Positions 43,706-52,718 are shown, counted from the stretch's first letter. The stretch: 64,000 bases of DNA from DATKNA01 sp963786765 (GCA_963786765.1 CAWBAJ010000037.1:183119-247118), one strand, 5' to 3'. Translations and numbers: made by a program. Notes: generated by a model from the letters alone, not told the origin.

Positions 43706-44681
43706 ATGACTGCCGAACCCGCTCCCACCGCGCGCCCGGTGCCCCAGTCGGTGAGCACCCAGGACGGGCCCGAGCTCACGCCGGCGCAGAAGGCTGCGGT
43801 CCTCGTCGAGGCCCTGCCCTGGTTGCGCAGGTTCGCCGGCGCCGTCGTCGTTCTCAAGTACGGCGGCCATGCCATGGTCGACGACGAGCTGAAGCGGGCC
43901 TTCGCGCAGGACGTCGTCTTCCTGCGATCGGCCGGTCTGCGCCCTGTCGTCGTCCACGGCGGCGGCCCGCAGATCTCCGCGATGCTCGGCCGGCTCGGCA
44001 TCGACAGCGACTTCCGCGGCGGCCTGCGCGTGACCACGCCCGAGGCTCATGGACGTCGTCCGCATGGTGTTGGTCGGCCAGGTCGGCCGAGAGCTCGTGG
44101 GGCTCGTGAGCGCGGCCGGCGGCCGGGCCGTGGGCCTGTCGGGCGAGGACGCAGGTCTGTTCCGGGCCAGGCGACGCGGGGTGGTCGTCGACGGGGTCGA
44201 GGTCGACGTGGGGCTCGTCGGCGACGTCGTCCACGTGGATCCCGGCGCTGTGGTCGACCTCATCGACGCCGGGCTGGTGCCGGTCGTCTCCACGGTCGCC
44301 CCGGACGGCGACGGCCAGGTGCTCAACGTCAATGCGGACACCGCGGCCGCGGCGCTCGCGGTCGCGCTCCGCGCCGCGAAGCTCGTCGTGCTCACCGACG
44401 TCGAGGGCCTCTACACCGATTGGCCCGACCGTTCGTCACTGCTGTCGACGGTACGGGCCGGCGAGCTCGAGCGGCTGCTGCCCGCGCTGCAGGCGGGCAT
44501 GGTCCCGAAGATGGAGGCCTGCCTGCGCGCCGTCCGTGGTGGCGTGCCGGAGGCGACGGTGATCGACGGGCGGATGCAGCACAGCGTCCTGCTCGAGGTC
44601 TTCACCCCCGAGGGAGTCGGCACCATGGTCCTTCCGGACGAGAAGAGCGTCCCGACGACGGCAGCGGGCGCGGCCTCGTGA
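43706..44681 (+). CDS. argB: Acetylglutamate kinase (frameshifted)
   Basis: ArgB phosphorylates N-acetylglutamate and is the usual site of arginine feedback inhibition. An N-terminal extension of about 40 residues precedes FAGAVVVLKYGGHAMVDDEL, the ATP-binding motif. VVVHGGGPQISAMLGRLG and LNVNADTAAAALAVAL follow, and LPALQAGMVPKMEACLRAV near the C-terminus matches the arginine-sensitive class. A net +1 shift near 44046 lies between TTPEA and MDVVRMVLVG, where the Ala codon reads GCTC. Corrected length is 324 aa. The stop overlaps the argD GTG. Confidence 0.94.
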
Positions 44682-45973
44682 GCGCGCCCGCTCGCGAAGG
44701 CGCCGACCTGCAGCTCGGCGCCGCCGGCGTGCCCGGCGTGGCGTGGTCGCAGCGGTACGGGCAGGCCCTCATGAACACCTTCGGGCCGCCCCAGCGGGTC
44801 CTCGTACGCGGCGAGGGCTGCTACGTCTGGGACGCCGACGGCAACCGGTACCTCGACCTGCTCGCCGGCATCGCCGTCAACGCGCTCGGGCACGCCCACC
44901 CGATGTTGGTGTCCGCCGTCACGGCACAGCTCGCCACCCTCGGGCACGTCTCGAACTTCTTCGCGACCGCCCCACAGATCGCTCTCGCCGAGCGGCTGCT
45001 CGACCTGCTCGACGCCCCCTCCGGGTCGCGCGTGTTCTTCTGCAACTCCGGGACCGAGGCCGTCGAGGCGGCCGTCAAGCTCACCCGCCGCACCGGCCGT
45101 ACAGGCCTGGTCGCGGCGGAGGGGTCCTTCCACGGCCGGACGATGGGTGCGCTCGCCCTCACGCACAAGCCGGCGTACCGGGAGCCGTTCGCACCGCTTC
45201 CCGGGCATGTCGTGCACGTGCCCTTCGGGGACGCCGACGCGCTCGCCGCAGCGGTCGGCCCGGCGGTGGCCGCCGTCGTGCTCGAGCCGGTCCAGGGCGA
45301 GGCCGGGGTGCGCCCCGCGCCACCCGGATACCTGGCCCACGCCCGCGAGCTGACCCGGGCGGCCGGCGCGCTCCTCGTGCTCGACGAGGTGCAGACCGGC
45401 ATCGGCCGGACCGGCGCGTGGTTCGCCCACCAGCACGAGCACATCGGCGGCGGTCCCGCAGGACCCGTCATCCCCGACGCCGTCACGCTTGCGAAGGGCC
45501 TGGGCGGCGGCATCCCGATCGGAGCGCTCGTCGCGTTCGGCGAGCACGCGGCCACCCTGCTCGGTCCCGGTCAGCACGGGACGACCTTCGGCGGCAATCC
45601 GGTCGCCGCCGCCGCCGGGCTCGCGACCCTTCACGTGGTGGAGCGGGACGGCCTCGTCGAGCATGCGGCGTCCATCGGTGCGCGGCTGCGGGCCGGCGTC
45701 CTCGGCCTCGGCCACCCGCTCGTGGCGGGGGTGCGGGGCGAGGGGCTGCTGATCGCCGTGCAACTCGCCGCCCCGGTGGCGGCACCGACGGCAGCCGCGC
45801 TGCTCGGGGCGGGCTTCATCGTGAACGCCGTGGCGCCCGACGCGCTGCGGCTCGCGCCCCCGCTGATCCTCACCGAGGAGCAGGCAGACAGCTTCGTCGC
45901 GGCTCTGCCGCTCGCGCTCGACCGCGCCGGTGCGGGCGACCCGGGCGCCGAGCAGGTACGGGAGAAGCGATGA
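44678..45973 (+). CDS. argD: Acetylornithine aminotransferase
   Basis: ArgD is a PLP-dependent class III aminotransferase that forms N-acetylornithine. RYLDLLAGIAVNALGHAHP near residue 70, FFCNSGTEAVEAAVKLTRR, LVLDEVQTGIGRTG and the PLP lysine in VTLAKGLGGGIPIGALVAF near residue 270 are all present. The frame is intact and the product is 431 aa from the GTG at 44678, which overlaps the argB stop. In most actinobacterial clusters argF follows; here the argR ATG overlaps the argD stop directly. Confidence 0.95.
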   Translation: MSAPAREGADLQLGAAGVPGVAWSQRYGQALMNTFGPPQRVLVRGEGCYVWDADGNRYLDLLAGIAVNALGHAHPMLVSAVTAQLATLGHVSNFFATAPQIALAERLLDLLDAPSGSRVFFCNSGTEAVEAAVKLTRRTGRTGLVAAEGSFHGRTMGALALTHKPAYREPFAPLPGHVVHVPFGDADALAAAVGPAVAAVVLEPVQGEAGVRPAPPGYLAHARELTRAAGALLVLDEVQTGIGRTGAWFAHQHEHIGGGPAGPVIPDAVTLAKGLGGGIPIGALVAFGEHAATLLGPGQHGTTFGGNPVAAAAGLATLHVVERDGLVEHAASIGARLRAGVLGLGHPLVAGVRGEGLLIAVQLAAPVAAPTAAALLGAGFIVNAVAPDALRLAPPLILTEEQADSFVAALPLALDRAGAGDPGAEQVREKR

Positions 45974-46524
45974 GCGCCCTCGAACAGTCGGCGCAGGCGG
46001 CCCTGGAGGCGGGCGCCGGGAGCCGCACCGCCGGCACGAAGGCCGCCCGCCAGCGCACCATCGTCGACCTCGTGTGGCGGCACGAGGTGCGCTCGCAGGC
46101 GGAGCTCGCGGACCTGCTGGCGCGCGAGGGCTTGGCTGTCACGCAGGCGACCCTCTCCCGCGACCTCGTCGAGCTCCGGGCCGTGAAGGTCCGATCGCCG
46201 CAGGGCGGCCTGGTGTATGCGGTGCCGGGCGAGGGCGGCGACCGGTCCCCGGTCGCGGGCGTGGCGCCCGAGCAGCTCGATGCCCGGCTGGCACGGCTGT
46301 GCGAGGAGCTGCTCGTCTCGGCCGAGGCCTCCGCCAATCTCGTCGTCCTACGGACGCCGCCGGGCGCGGCGCAGTTCCTCGCGTCCGCGATCGACGGCTC
46401 GGTCGTGCCCGCCGTGCTCGGCACGATCGCCGGGGACGACACCGTCCTCGTCGTGACCCGCGAGCCCACCGGCGGCCAGGCGGTGGCCGAGCGCCTGCTC
46501 GCCCTCGCGGCGGGGCAGCCCTGA
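45970..46524 (+). CDS. argR: Arginine repressor
   Basis: ArgR is a hexameric arginine-responsive DNA-binding protein. An N-terminal Ala-rich tail of 25 residues precedes the winged helix (SQAELADLLAREGLAVTQAT then LSRDLVELRAVKV). The C-terminal oligomerisation and arginine-binding domain ends with GTIAGDDTVLVVTREPTGG, in which the GDDT aspartates contact arginine. The 184-aa frame is intact. Overlap with argD (ATGA) makes argR a member of the operon it is expected to control through the palindrome at 41374-41405. Confidence 0.95.
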   Translation: MSALEQSAQAALEAGAGSRTAGTKAARQRTIVDLVWRHEVRSQAELADLLAREGLAVTQATLSRDLVELRAVKVRSPQGGLVYAVPGEGGDRSPVAGVAPEQLDARLARLCEELLVSAEASANLVVLRTPPGAAQFLASAIDGSVVPAVLGTIAGDDTVLVVTREPTGGQAVAERLLALAAGQP

Positions 46525-46586
46525 TCTCCCACACATCGAAAGACCGAACGCCCCCCCGTACGAGAGAGCACCCGAAGGAGAACCCC

Positions 46587-47792
46587 GTGACCGAGCGCGT
46601 CGTCCTTGCCTACTCCGGTGGGCTGGACACCTCCGTTGCCATCGGCTGGATCGGCGAGCAGACCGGCGCCGAGGTCGTCGCCGTCGCCGTCGACGTCGGC
46701 CAGGGCGGCGAGGACCTCGAGACGATCAGGCAGCGGGCGCTCGCCTGCGGTGCGGTCGAGGCCTACGTGGCGGACGCCCGCGACGAGTTCGCGCACGAGT
46801 ACTGCCTCCCGGCGCTGCAGGCGAACGCCCTCTACATGGACCGCTACCCGCTGGTGTCCGCGCTCTCCCGGCCGGTCATCGTCCGGCACCTCGTGCGCGC
46901 CGCCAAGGAGCACGGTGCCACGGTCGTGGCGCACGGCTGCACCGGCAAGGGCAACGACCAGGTCCGCTTCGAGGTGGGCATCGCCGCGCTCGAGCCGCAG
47001 CTGCGCTGCATCGCTCCCGTCCGCGACCTCGCTCTCACCAGGGACAAGGCGATCGAGTACGCCGAGCGCAACGAGCTGCCGATCGAGACCACGAAGAAGT
47101 CGCCCTACTCGATCGACCAGAACGTCTGGGGCCGGGCCGTCGAGACCGGCTTCCTCGAGGACATCTGGAACGGTCCGACCGAGGACGTCTACGCCTACAC
47201 CCAGAACCCGGCAACCCCCCGGCAGGCCGACGAGGTCGTCGTCACGTTCGAGCAGGGCGTCCCGACGATGATCGACGGCGAGAAGGTGACCGTCCTCGAG
47301 GCGATCCAGCGCCTGAACCTGCGGGCCGGGGCTCAGGGTGTCGGGCGGCTCGACATGGTCGAGGACCGGCTCGTCGGCATCAAGAGCCGCGAGGTCTACG
47401 AGGCGCCCGGAGCGATCGCCCTGATCACGGCCCACCAGGAGCTCGAGGCCATCACGGTGGAGCGCGAACTCGGCAGGTTCAAGCGCGGCGTCGAGCAGCG
47501 CTGGAGCGAGCTGGTCTACGACGGGCTGTGGTTCTCACCGCTGAAGAAGGCGCTCGACGGCTTCGTCTCCGAGACGCAGCGCCACGTCACCGGCGACATC
47601 CGGATGACCTTGCACGGAGGCCGTGCCGTCGTAACGGGCCGGCGCAGCGAGGAGAGCCTGTACGACTTCAACCTGGCGACCTACGACACCGGTGACACCT
47701 TCGACCAGTCGCAGGCCAAGGGCTTCATCGAGCTGTGGGGCCTGCCGAGCAAGCTGGCGGCCGCCCGCGACGCCCGGCTCGCCGGACGGTGA
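46587..47792 (+). CDS. argG: Argininosuccinate synthase
   Basis: ArgG condenses citrulline and aspartate using ATP. The N-terminal P-loop-like motif AYSGGLDTSVAIGW, then AVDVGQGGEDLE, VVAHGCTGKGNDQVRFE and KSPYSIDQNVWGR identify it without doubt. The 401-aa frame is intact. The GTG at 46587 has GAAGGAG upstream. A 62-nt gap after argR contains no clear operator, so it may be transcribed with the upstream genes. argH follows after 7 nt. Confidence 0.97.
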   Translation: MTERVVLAYSGGLDTSVAIGWIGEQTGAEVVAVAVDVGQGGEDLETIRQRALACGAVEAYVADARDEFAHEYCLPALQANALYMDRYPLVSALSRPVIVRHLVRAAKEHGATVVAHGCTGKGNDQVRFEVGIAALEPQLRCIAPVRDLALTRDKAIEYAERNELPIETTKKSPYSIDQNVWGRAVETGFLEDIWNGPTEDVYAYTQNPATPRQADEVVVTFEQGVPTMIDGEKVTVLEAIQRLNLRAGAQGVGRLDMVEDRLVGIKSREVYEAPGAIALITAHQELEAITVERELGRFKRGVEQRWSELVYDGLWFSPLKKALDGFVSETQRHVTGDIRMTLHGGRAVVTGRRSEESLYDFNLATYDTGDTFDQSQAKGFIELWGLPSKLAAARDARLAGR

Positions 47793-47799
47793 GCCTCCG

Positions 47800-49269
47800 G
47801 TGACGGCGCTCGACCCGGAATCGCCCGCGGCGCCGGTCAGCCTCTGGGGCGGACGGTTCGCCGGCGGCCCTTCGGCGGCGCTCGCGGCGCTGTCGGCGTC
47901 CGTGCACTTCGACTGGGTGCTCGCGCCCTATGACCTGGCCGGCTCGAGAGCGCACGCCCGCGTCCTGCACGGCGCCGGGCTGCTCACGGCAGACCAGCTC
48001 GACGGGCTGCTCGCGGCGCTCGACCAGCTGGAGGCCGACGCGCAGTCCGGCGCGTTCGTCCCGGTTCCCGAGGACGAGGACGTGCACACCGCGCTCGAGC
48101 GGGGCCTGCTCGAGCGGGCGGGACCGGACCTCGGGGGCCGGCTGCGCGCCGGGCGCTCGCGCAACGACCAGGTCGCGACGCTCTACCGGATGTACCTGCG
48201 CGACCGCGCCCGGGAGATCGCCCTCGGCGTGCTCGGCCTGGCCGGCGCCCTCGTCGGGCAGGCGGCCGCGCACCCGCAGGCGCCGATGCCGGGCCGCACC
48301 CACTTCCAGCACGCCCAGCCCGTCCTGCTCGCGCACCACCTGCAGGCGCACGCGCACGCCCTGCTGCGGGACGTCGACCGCCTGCTGGACTGGGACCGGC
48401 GGGCCGACGAGTCCCCGTACGGCTCCGGCGCCCTCGCCGGTTCATCCCTCGGCCTCGACCCGCAGGCGGTGGCCCGCGACCTGGGCTTCACCGCTTCGTC
48501 GGACAACTCGATCGACGGAACGGCGAGCCGTGACGTCGTCGCCGAGTTCGCGTTCGTCCTGGCCATGACCGGGATCGATGTCTCCAGGCTCGCCGAGGAG
48601 GTGGTCGTCTGGACGACGGCGGAGTTCGGGTTCGCCGTTTTGGACGACGCCTACGCCACCGGCTCCTCGATCATGCCGCAGAAGAAGAATCCGGATGTCG
48701 CCGAGCTCGCCCGCGGGAAGGCAGGGCGGCTGATCGGCAATCTCACCGGCCTGCTCGGCACCCTCAAGGGGCTGCCCCTGGCGTACAACCGGGACCTGCA
48801 GGAGGACAAGGAACCGGTGATCGACTCGATCACCCAGCTCGGGCTGGTACTCCCCGCGTTCACGGGGATGGTGGAGACCATCGCCTTCGACACCGAGCGG
48901 ATGGCCGAGCTTGCGCCGGCCGGCTTCTCGCTCGCGACCGACGTCGCGGAGTGGCTGGTCCGCCGGGGGGTGCCCTTCCGGGTTGCTCACGAGGTGGCGG
49001 GCGCCTGCGTGCGGGCGGCCGAGCAGCGCGGTGTGGACCTGCAGGACCTCTCCGACGACGAGCTGACCGCGATCTCGCCGCACCTCGACCCCACCGTCCG
49101 CCAGGTGCTCGACGTTCCCGGCTCGCTCAGCTCCCGGGACGGCCGCGGCGGCACGGCGCCGGTGCGGGTCGGCGAGCAGCGGGAGCGCCTCGTGCAGCGC
49201 ATCGAGGAGTTGGGGGACTGGGCCGCCACCCCGGTCACGCCCGTCGCCCGTGCAGTGGCGAGGCCCTGA
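47800..49269 (+). CDS. argH: Argininosuccinate lyase
   Basis: ArgH splits argininosuccinate into arginine and fumarate. WGGRFAGGPSAAL at the N-terminus, AGRSRNDQVATLYRMYLRD, PGRTHFQHAQPVLLAHHL and the fumarase-superfamily signature GSSIMPQKKNPDVAEL near residue 290 are present. Length is 489 aa, slightly longer than the usual 460-475, because of variable ends. The GTG at 47800 is 7 nt after argG. It completes the cluster, which then gives way to unrelated genes. Confidence 0.96.
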   Translation: MTALDPESPAAPVSLWGGRFAGGPSAALAALSASVHFDWVLAPYDLAGSRAHARVLHGAGLLTADQLDGLLAALDQLEADAQSGAFVPVPEDEDVHTALERGLLERAGPDLGGRLRAGRSRNDQVATLYRMYLRDRAREIALGVLGLAGALVGQAAAHPQAPMPGRTHFQHAQPVLLAHHLQAHAHALLRDVDRLLDWDRRADESPYGSGALAGSSLGLDPQAVARDLGFTASSDNSIDGTASRDVVAEFAFVLAMTGIDVSRLAEEVVVWTTAEFGFAVLDDAYATGSSIMPQKKNPDVAELARGKAGRLIGNLTGLLGTLKGLPLAYNRDLQEDKEPVIDSITQLGLVLPAFTGMVETIAFDTERMAELAPAGFSLATDVAEWLVRRGVPFRVAHEVAGACVRAAEQRGVDLQDLSDDELTAISPHLDPTVRQVLDVPGSLSSRDGRGGTAPVRVGEQRERLVQRIEELGDWAATPVTPVARAVARP

Positions 49270-49278
49270 CCGCCCGCG

Positions 49279-49779
49279 ATGCAGCTGACGATGACACGGG
49301 AGCTTCCCACCCTCCGTGACCTCGTGGTTCCGCCGGCCCCGCGGGGTCTGCGGCTGCTGCCGCCCCACCCCTCGCTCGCCGACGAGCTGGCGGGGTTGCT
49401 GTTCGAGGGCTACGGCGAGGGGCCCGTCTACCCGGACCTGCCGGCTGCGCGCGCGGACGTGGCCGGGGCGCTTGCCGGGGAGTACGGCCCGCTCGACACA
49501 ACCGCGTCGGCGCTCGCCCTCGAGGAGGAGCCGGACGCCCTCGTCGCCGCCGTGCTCGCCGTCCGGTCGGCCGGATGGGAGGACGTCCGCGGCATGCCGT
49601 TCGTCACCGACCTCGTCACCGTGCCACGCCGACGAGGCCAAGGGGTGGGACGCTGGCTGCTCGCGCGGTGCCTGTCGGAACTCTCGGCGTCCGGCGCCCA
49701 CCAGGTCGGGCTCCGCGTCGAGTCCGAGAACATCCCCGCGGTCACCCTGTACAGGTCCATGGGGTTCGCGCCCCGGTAG
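49279..49779 (+). CDS. GNAT-family N-acetyltransferase
   Basis: A 166-aa acetyltransferase with the acetyl-CoA-binding motif VTVPRRRGQGVGRWLLARCL near residue 115 and a C-terminal ENIPAVTLYRSMGF strand-helix typical of GNAT enzymes. The N-terminal 50 residues are less typical. Substrate unknown. The ATG at 49279 or the one at 49291 could be the start. It follows argH by 9 nt and ends 18 nt before a strong terminator. Confidence 0.85.
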   Translation: MQLTMTRELPTLRDLVVPPAPRGLRLLPPHPSLADELAGLLFEGYGEGPVYPDLPAARADVAGALAGEYGPLDTTASALALEEEPDALVAAVLAVRSAGWEDVRGMPFVTDLVTVPRRRGQGVGRWLLARCLSELSASGAHQVGLRVESENIPAVTLYRSMGFAPR

Positions 49780-49797
49780 GGAGTCGAGGACGCACGA

Positions 49798-49828
49798 GGG
49801 TCCGGCCGTGCCAGGCACGGCCGGACCC
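49798..49828. terminator. Bidirectional terminator between the GNAT gene and the membrane protein gene
   Basis: Perfect 14-bp arms GGGTCCGGCCGTGC and GCACGGCCGGACCC with a 3-nt loop lie between convergent genes. Confidence 0.8.
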
Positions 49829-49842
49829 CTGGATCGGACGTC

Positions 49843-50547
49843 TCAGGCGACGCCCGCCCGGTGACGCTGGAGAATCCGGACGCCGATGACGGCCAGCGGC
49901 GAGAAGCCCACGAGGACGGCCGCGGCGACGAGCACGATCATCTGGACCGGGATGAACATCAGCCCGACCACGCCCCCGACGAACACGGGGAGCGTCCACC
50001 AGCCCAGCACCCCGGCGCGGGCGAGGCCCACGAAGACGAGCACCGGACCGAGGAGCGAGAAGGGCTCGGTGGCGTCCCAGAACGGCATGAGCGACGACGC
50101 CTTGACGGTGGAGAAGAGCTCGGCGGCCTGGTCGAGCGGAAGCAGCCGGCCGGCCGACATGTTCCACCAGTCCGCGAGGATCTGCCCGCTCACGTTGACG
50201 AAGCCGACAGCGGTGAGCAGCGCGCCGATCGACGTCATCAGCCGCCCGCGCCGGCCCCGGACCAGGGACGGCGCCGCGAGCATCCCCAACCCGATCGCGA
50301 TGTTCGCGTAGTGCAGGAGCAGCGCCGACACCTGCGTGAGCGTCGTGTCGCGGGCGAGGGAGGCGACGTAGTCGGCGTCCGCCATGCTCGCCTGCGGGGG
50401 GCACGTGAGCATGCCCAGCGAGAAGAGGACCGGGCCGGCGACGAGGGCGGCGCCGCCGGCGACGCGGAGCAGGCCGCCCGGACGCTCGGCGGCGACGGAG
50501 CGCTCGGCGTCGAGGGGAGCGTCGGAGACGACGGGGCTGGCGGTCAT
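49843..50547 (-). CDS. Integral membrane protein of unknown function
   Basis: A 234-aa protein with about six hydrophobic segments; examples are the GGAALVAGPVLFSLGML stretch near residue 30 and VLVAAAVLVGFSPLAVIGVR near the C-terminus. Short charged termini flank the membrane region. The layout is like DUF4386-type proteins, but I cannot confirm a family. The ATG at 50547 follows GGAAGGAC. It is divergent from the two-component system genes across 232 bp in which I see no strong signal. Confidence 0.7.
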   Translation of the reverse strand: MTASPVVSDAPLDAERSVAAERPGGLLRVAGGAALVAGPVLFSLGMLTCPPQASMADADYVASLARDTTLTQVSALLLHYANIAIGLGMLAAPSLVRGRRGRLMTSIGALLTAVGFVNVSGQILADWWNMSAGRLLPLDQAAELFSTVKASSLMPFWDATEPFSLLGPVLVFVGLARAGVLGWWTLPVFVGGVVGLMFIPVQMIVLVAAAVLVGFSPLAVIGVRILQRHRAGVA

Positions 50548-50779
50548 GGGTCTGTCCTTCCGGTAACGCCCCGGCTCGGAGCGGCCGCCGCTCGGCGACG
50601 AGAAGAACGCTAGGAATCGATCACGTCCCCCCGCGTCGGCCGCGAGGTACCGAACCCCGCCCCTCCCGAGGCGGAAGCCGGCACCCGTTCGGGGTCCGTC
50701 ACGAGGAGGACGCGGCGGCGCCCTGGTGTCCGTCCTGCGGGGGACCCGCCGGCCGCCTCACGCCACGTACCGTTCCCTC

Positions 50780-51994
50780 ATGCTCCGACCCTGGCTGCGC
50801 GAGCCGCGCCTCGTGCCGTGGATCGCCGCCCCCGTCCTGGCCCTGCTCGCGGTCAACGAGGCCCTGCTCGACGACGGGTTCCGGCCGTACGCGTCCCGCA
50901 TCCTCCTGGTGGCCGCACTCATCGGCGCAGGCTTCCTCCTGGCCGCGCTCCGCCCGTCGATCGGGGCGCTCGTGGTCGCGGGCTTCTACCCGCTCGGCCA
51001 GCTCCTCGGCGTCCCGGGCCCCGGCGGCGCGGGGCTCATCTCGGTCCTCGTCGCGATGGCGTGGGCCGGGTACGCCGACCCGCCCGTTCGATCGCGATGG
51101 GCGCTCGCGGGCGTGGTCGCGGTCTTCGTCGGGACCGATGTCGCCGTGCAGGCCACCCTCTGGGACAAGATCTTCTTCTGTGTCATCTTCGTGCCGGCCT
51201 GGTGGCTGGGCACGCTGGTCCGGCGCGAGCAGGTCCGCTCCCGCCAGCTCGCCGAGCTCGCGGCCGCCCTGGACGCGCAGCGCGAGGCCAGCGCGCACGC
51301 TGCCGTCGTCGAGGAGCGGGCGCGGATCGCCCGGGAGGTGCACGACGCGGTCGCCCACTCGGTGAGCGTGATGACGTTGCAGATCGGCGGGCTGCGACGG
51401 CAGCTGGACGGCGTGCTCGCCGACCGTCCCGCCGAGCGTGAGGTGATGCTCGGGTTGGAGCGCCTGGGCCGGCAGTCCGTCGACGAGCTGCGCACCCTCG
51501 TCGGGATCCTCCGGGACGACAGGACGAGCGAGGGCCGGACGCCGACAGCGCCGGAGCCCTCGCTCGCCCACGTGGCCGACCTCGTGGCGGACGTGCGTAA
51601 CGCGGGGCTGCCTGTCGAGCTCACCGTCCGGCGGCATGACGACGCCCCCGACGTCCTCCCGCCTTCCGTCGACGTCTCCGCGTACCGGATCGTGCAGGAG
51701 GCCCTGACGAACGTCCTGCGGCACGCGCCGGGGAGCGCCACCCGGGTCGAGGTCGAGCACGCGGCCTCCTGCGTGACCGTCGTGATCGAGGACGACGGCG
51801 CGGGCGCCGGGGTGCCGGCGCCGGTGGGTGCCGAGGGTGATCTGCAGACCCTGCGGCGCCCGCGCATCGGCGGTCACGGCCTGGTGGGGATGCGCGAGCG
51901 GGTCGGCGTCCACGGCGGGACCCTCGAGGCGGGGCCCTGCGAGGCAGGCTTCCGGGTCCGCGCGAGCTTCCCCCTGACGCGGCGGTGGTCGTGA
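50780..51994 (+). CDS. Sensor histidine kinase (NarL-type, HisKA_3)
   Basis: A 404-aa sensor kinase. Four to five membrane helices fill residues 10-150, with almost no extracytoplasmic loop, so it may sense a membrane or intramembrane signal. The HisKA_3 dimerisation domain has ERARIAREVHDAVAHSVSVM, with the phosphorylated histidine near residue 195. The HATPase domain has YRIVQEALTNVLRHAPGS and GGHGLVGMRERVGVHGG. I chose the ATG at 50780; an upstream ATG at 50726 adds a poor N-terminus. The response regulator overlaps its stop. Confidence 0.9.
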   Translation: MLRPWLREPRLVPWIAAPVLALLAVNEALLDDGFRPYASRILLVAALIGAGFLLAALRPSIGALVVAGFYPLGQLLGVPGPGGAGLISVLVAMAWAGYADPPVRSRWALAGVVAVFVGTDVAVQATLWDKIFFCVIFVPAWWLGTLVRREQVRSRQLAELAAALDAQREASAHAAVVEERARIAREVHDAVAHSVSVMTLQIGGLRRQLDGVLADRPAEREVMLGLERLGRQSVDELRTLVGILRDDRTSEGRTPTAPEPSLAHVADLVADVRNAGLPVELTVRRHDDAPDVLPPSVDVSAYRIVQEALTNVLRHAPGSATRVEVEHAASCVTVVIEDDGAGAGVPAPVGAEGDLQTLRRPRIGGHGLVGMRERVGVHGGTLEAGPCEAGFRVRASFPLTRRWS

Positions 51995-52656
51995 CGATCC
52001 GCGTCGTGCTCGTCGACGACGAGGCCATGGTCCGGGTCGGGCTGCGCATGGTGCTGAGCGCCGAGCCCGACGTCGAGGTGGTGGGGGAGGCCGCGGACGG
52101 CGCCCAGGCCGTGGAGGCCGTGCTCGCCGGCGAGCCCGACGTCGTGCTGATGGACGTCCGGATGCCGCACGTCGACGGCCTGGAGGGCGCCCGCCGGGTG
52201 CTCGCCGCCCGCCCGGAGACCAAGGTCGTCATCCTCACGACGTTCGACGAGGACGAGCACGTGGCTGCCGCGTTGCGCGCCGGCGTGAGCGGCTTCCTCC
52301 TGAAGGTGTCGCCGCCGGAGCAGCTGGTCGCTGCGGTCCGCACGGTGGCCGGCGGCGGCGGCCTGCTCGACCCCGGGGTCACGCTACGGGTCATCGAGTC
52401 GTTCGCCGCGACGCCGGCGACGCCCCGGGAACACGGCCGGCTGATGGCGGAGCTGACCGAGCGCGAGCGCGAGGTGCTGCGGCTGGTCGCGCGCGGCCTG
52501 TCCAACGCCGAGATCGCGGCGCGGCTGTACCTCGGCGAGGCGACGGTCAAGACGCACGTGTCCCGCGTGCTCGCCAAGCTCGGCGTCCGCGACCGGGTGC
52601 AGGCAGTGGCCCTCGCCTACGAGAGCGGCCTCGTCCGTCCCGGCGACCCCGCCTGA
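51991..52656 (+). CDS. LuxR/NarL-family response regulator
   Basis: A 221-aa regulator paired with the preceding kinase. The receiver domain has RVVLVDDEAMVRVGLRMVL, the phospho-acceptor aspartate in DVVLMDVRMPHVDGLEGA near residue 55 and the conserved lysine in GFLLKVSPPEQLV. The C-terminal LuxR helix-turn-helix is LTEREREVLRLVARGLSNAE followed by IAARLYLGEATVKTHVSRVL. GTG at 51991 overlaps the kinase stop (GTGA). The GTG two codons earlier is possible. Targets unknown. Confidence 0.92.
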   Translation: MTIRVVLVDDEAMVRVGLRMVLSAEPDVEVVGEAADGAQAVEAVLAGEPDVVLMDVRMPHVDGLEGARRVLAARPETKVVILTTFDEDEHVAAALRAGVSGFLLKVSPPEQLVAAVRTVAGGGGLLDPGVTLRVIESFAATPATPREHGRLMAELTEREREVLRLVARGLSNAEIAARLYLGEATVKTHVSRVLAKLGVRDRVQAVALAYESGLVRPGDPA

Positions 52657-52677
52657 CCCCGCCCCCCTTCCGGCGCC

Positions 52678-52718
52678 GATCAAGGAATTCTTCGGGATCA
52701 AGGAATTCTGGGGGATCA
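52678..52718. repeat. GATCAAGG repeat locus R5 between convergent genes
   Basis: GATCAAGGAATTCTTCGG (52678-52695) and GATCAAGGAATTCTGGGG (52696-52713) are followed by a third GATCA whose TCA is the stop codon (minus strand) of the AlaX-like gene. It lies 21 nt after the response regulator stop. Confidence 0.85.
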
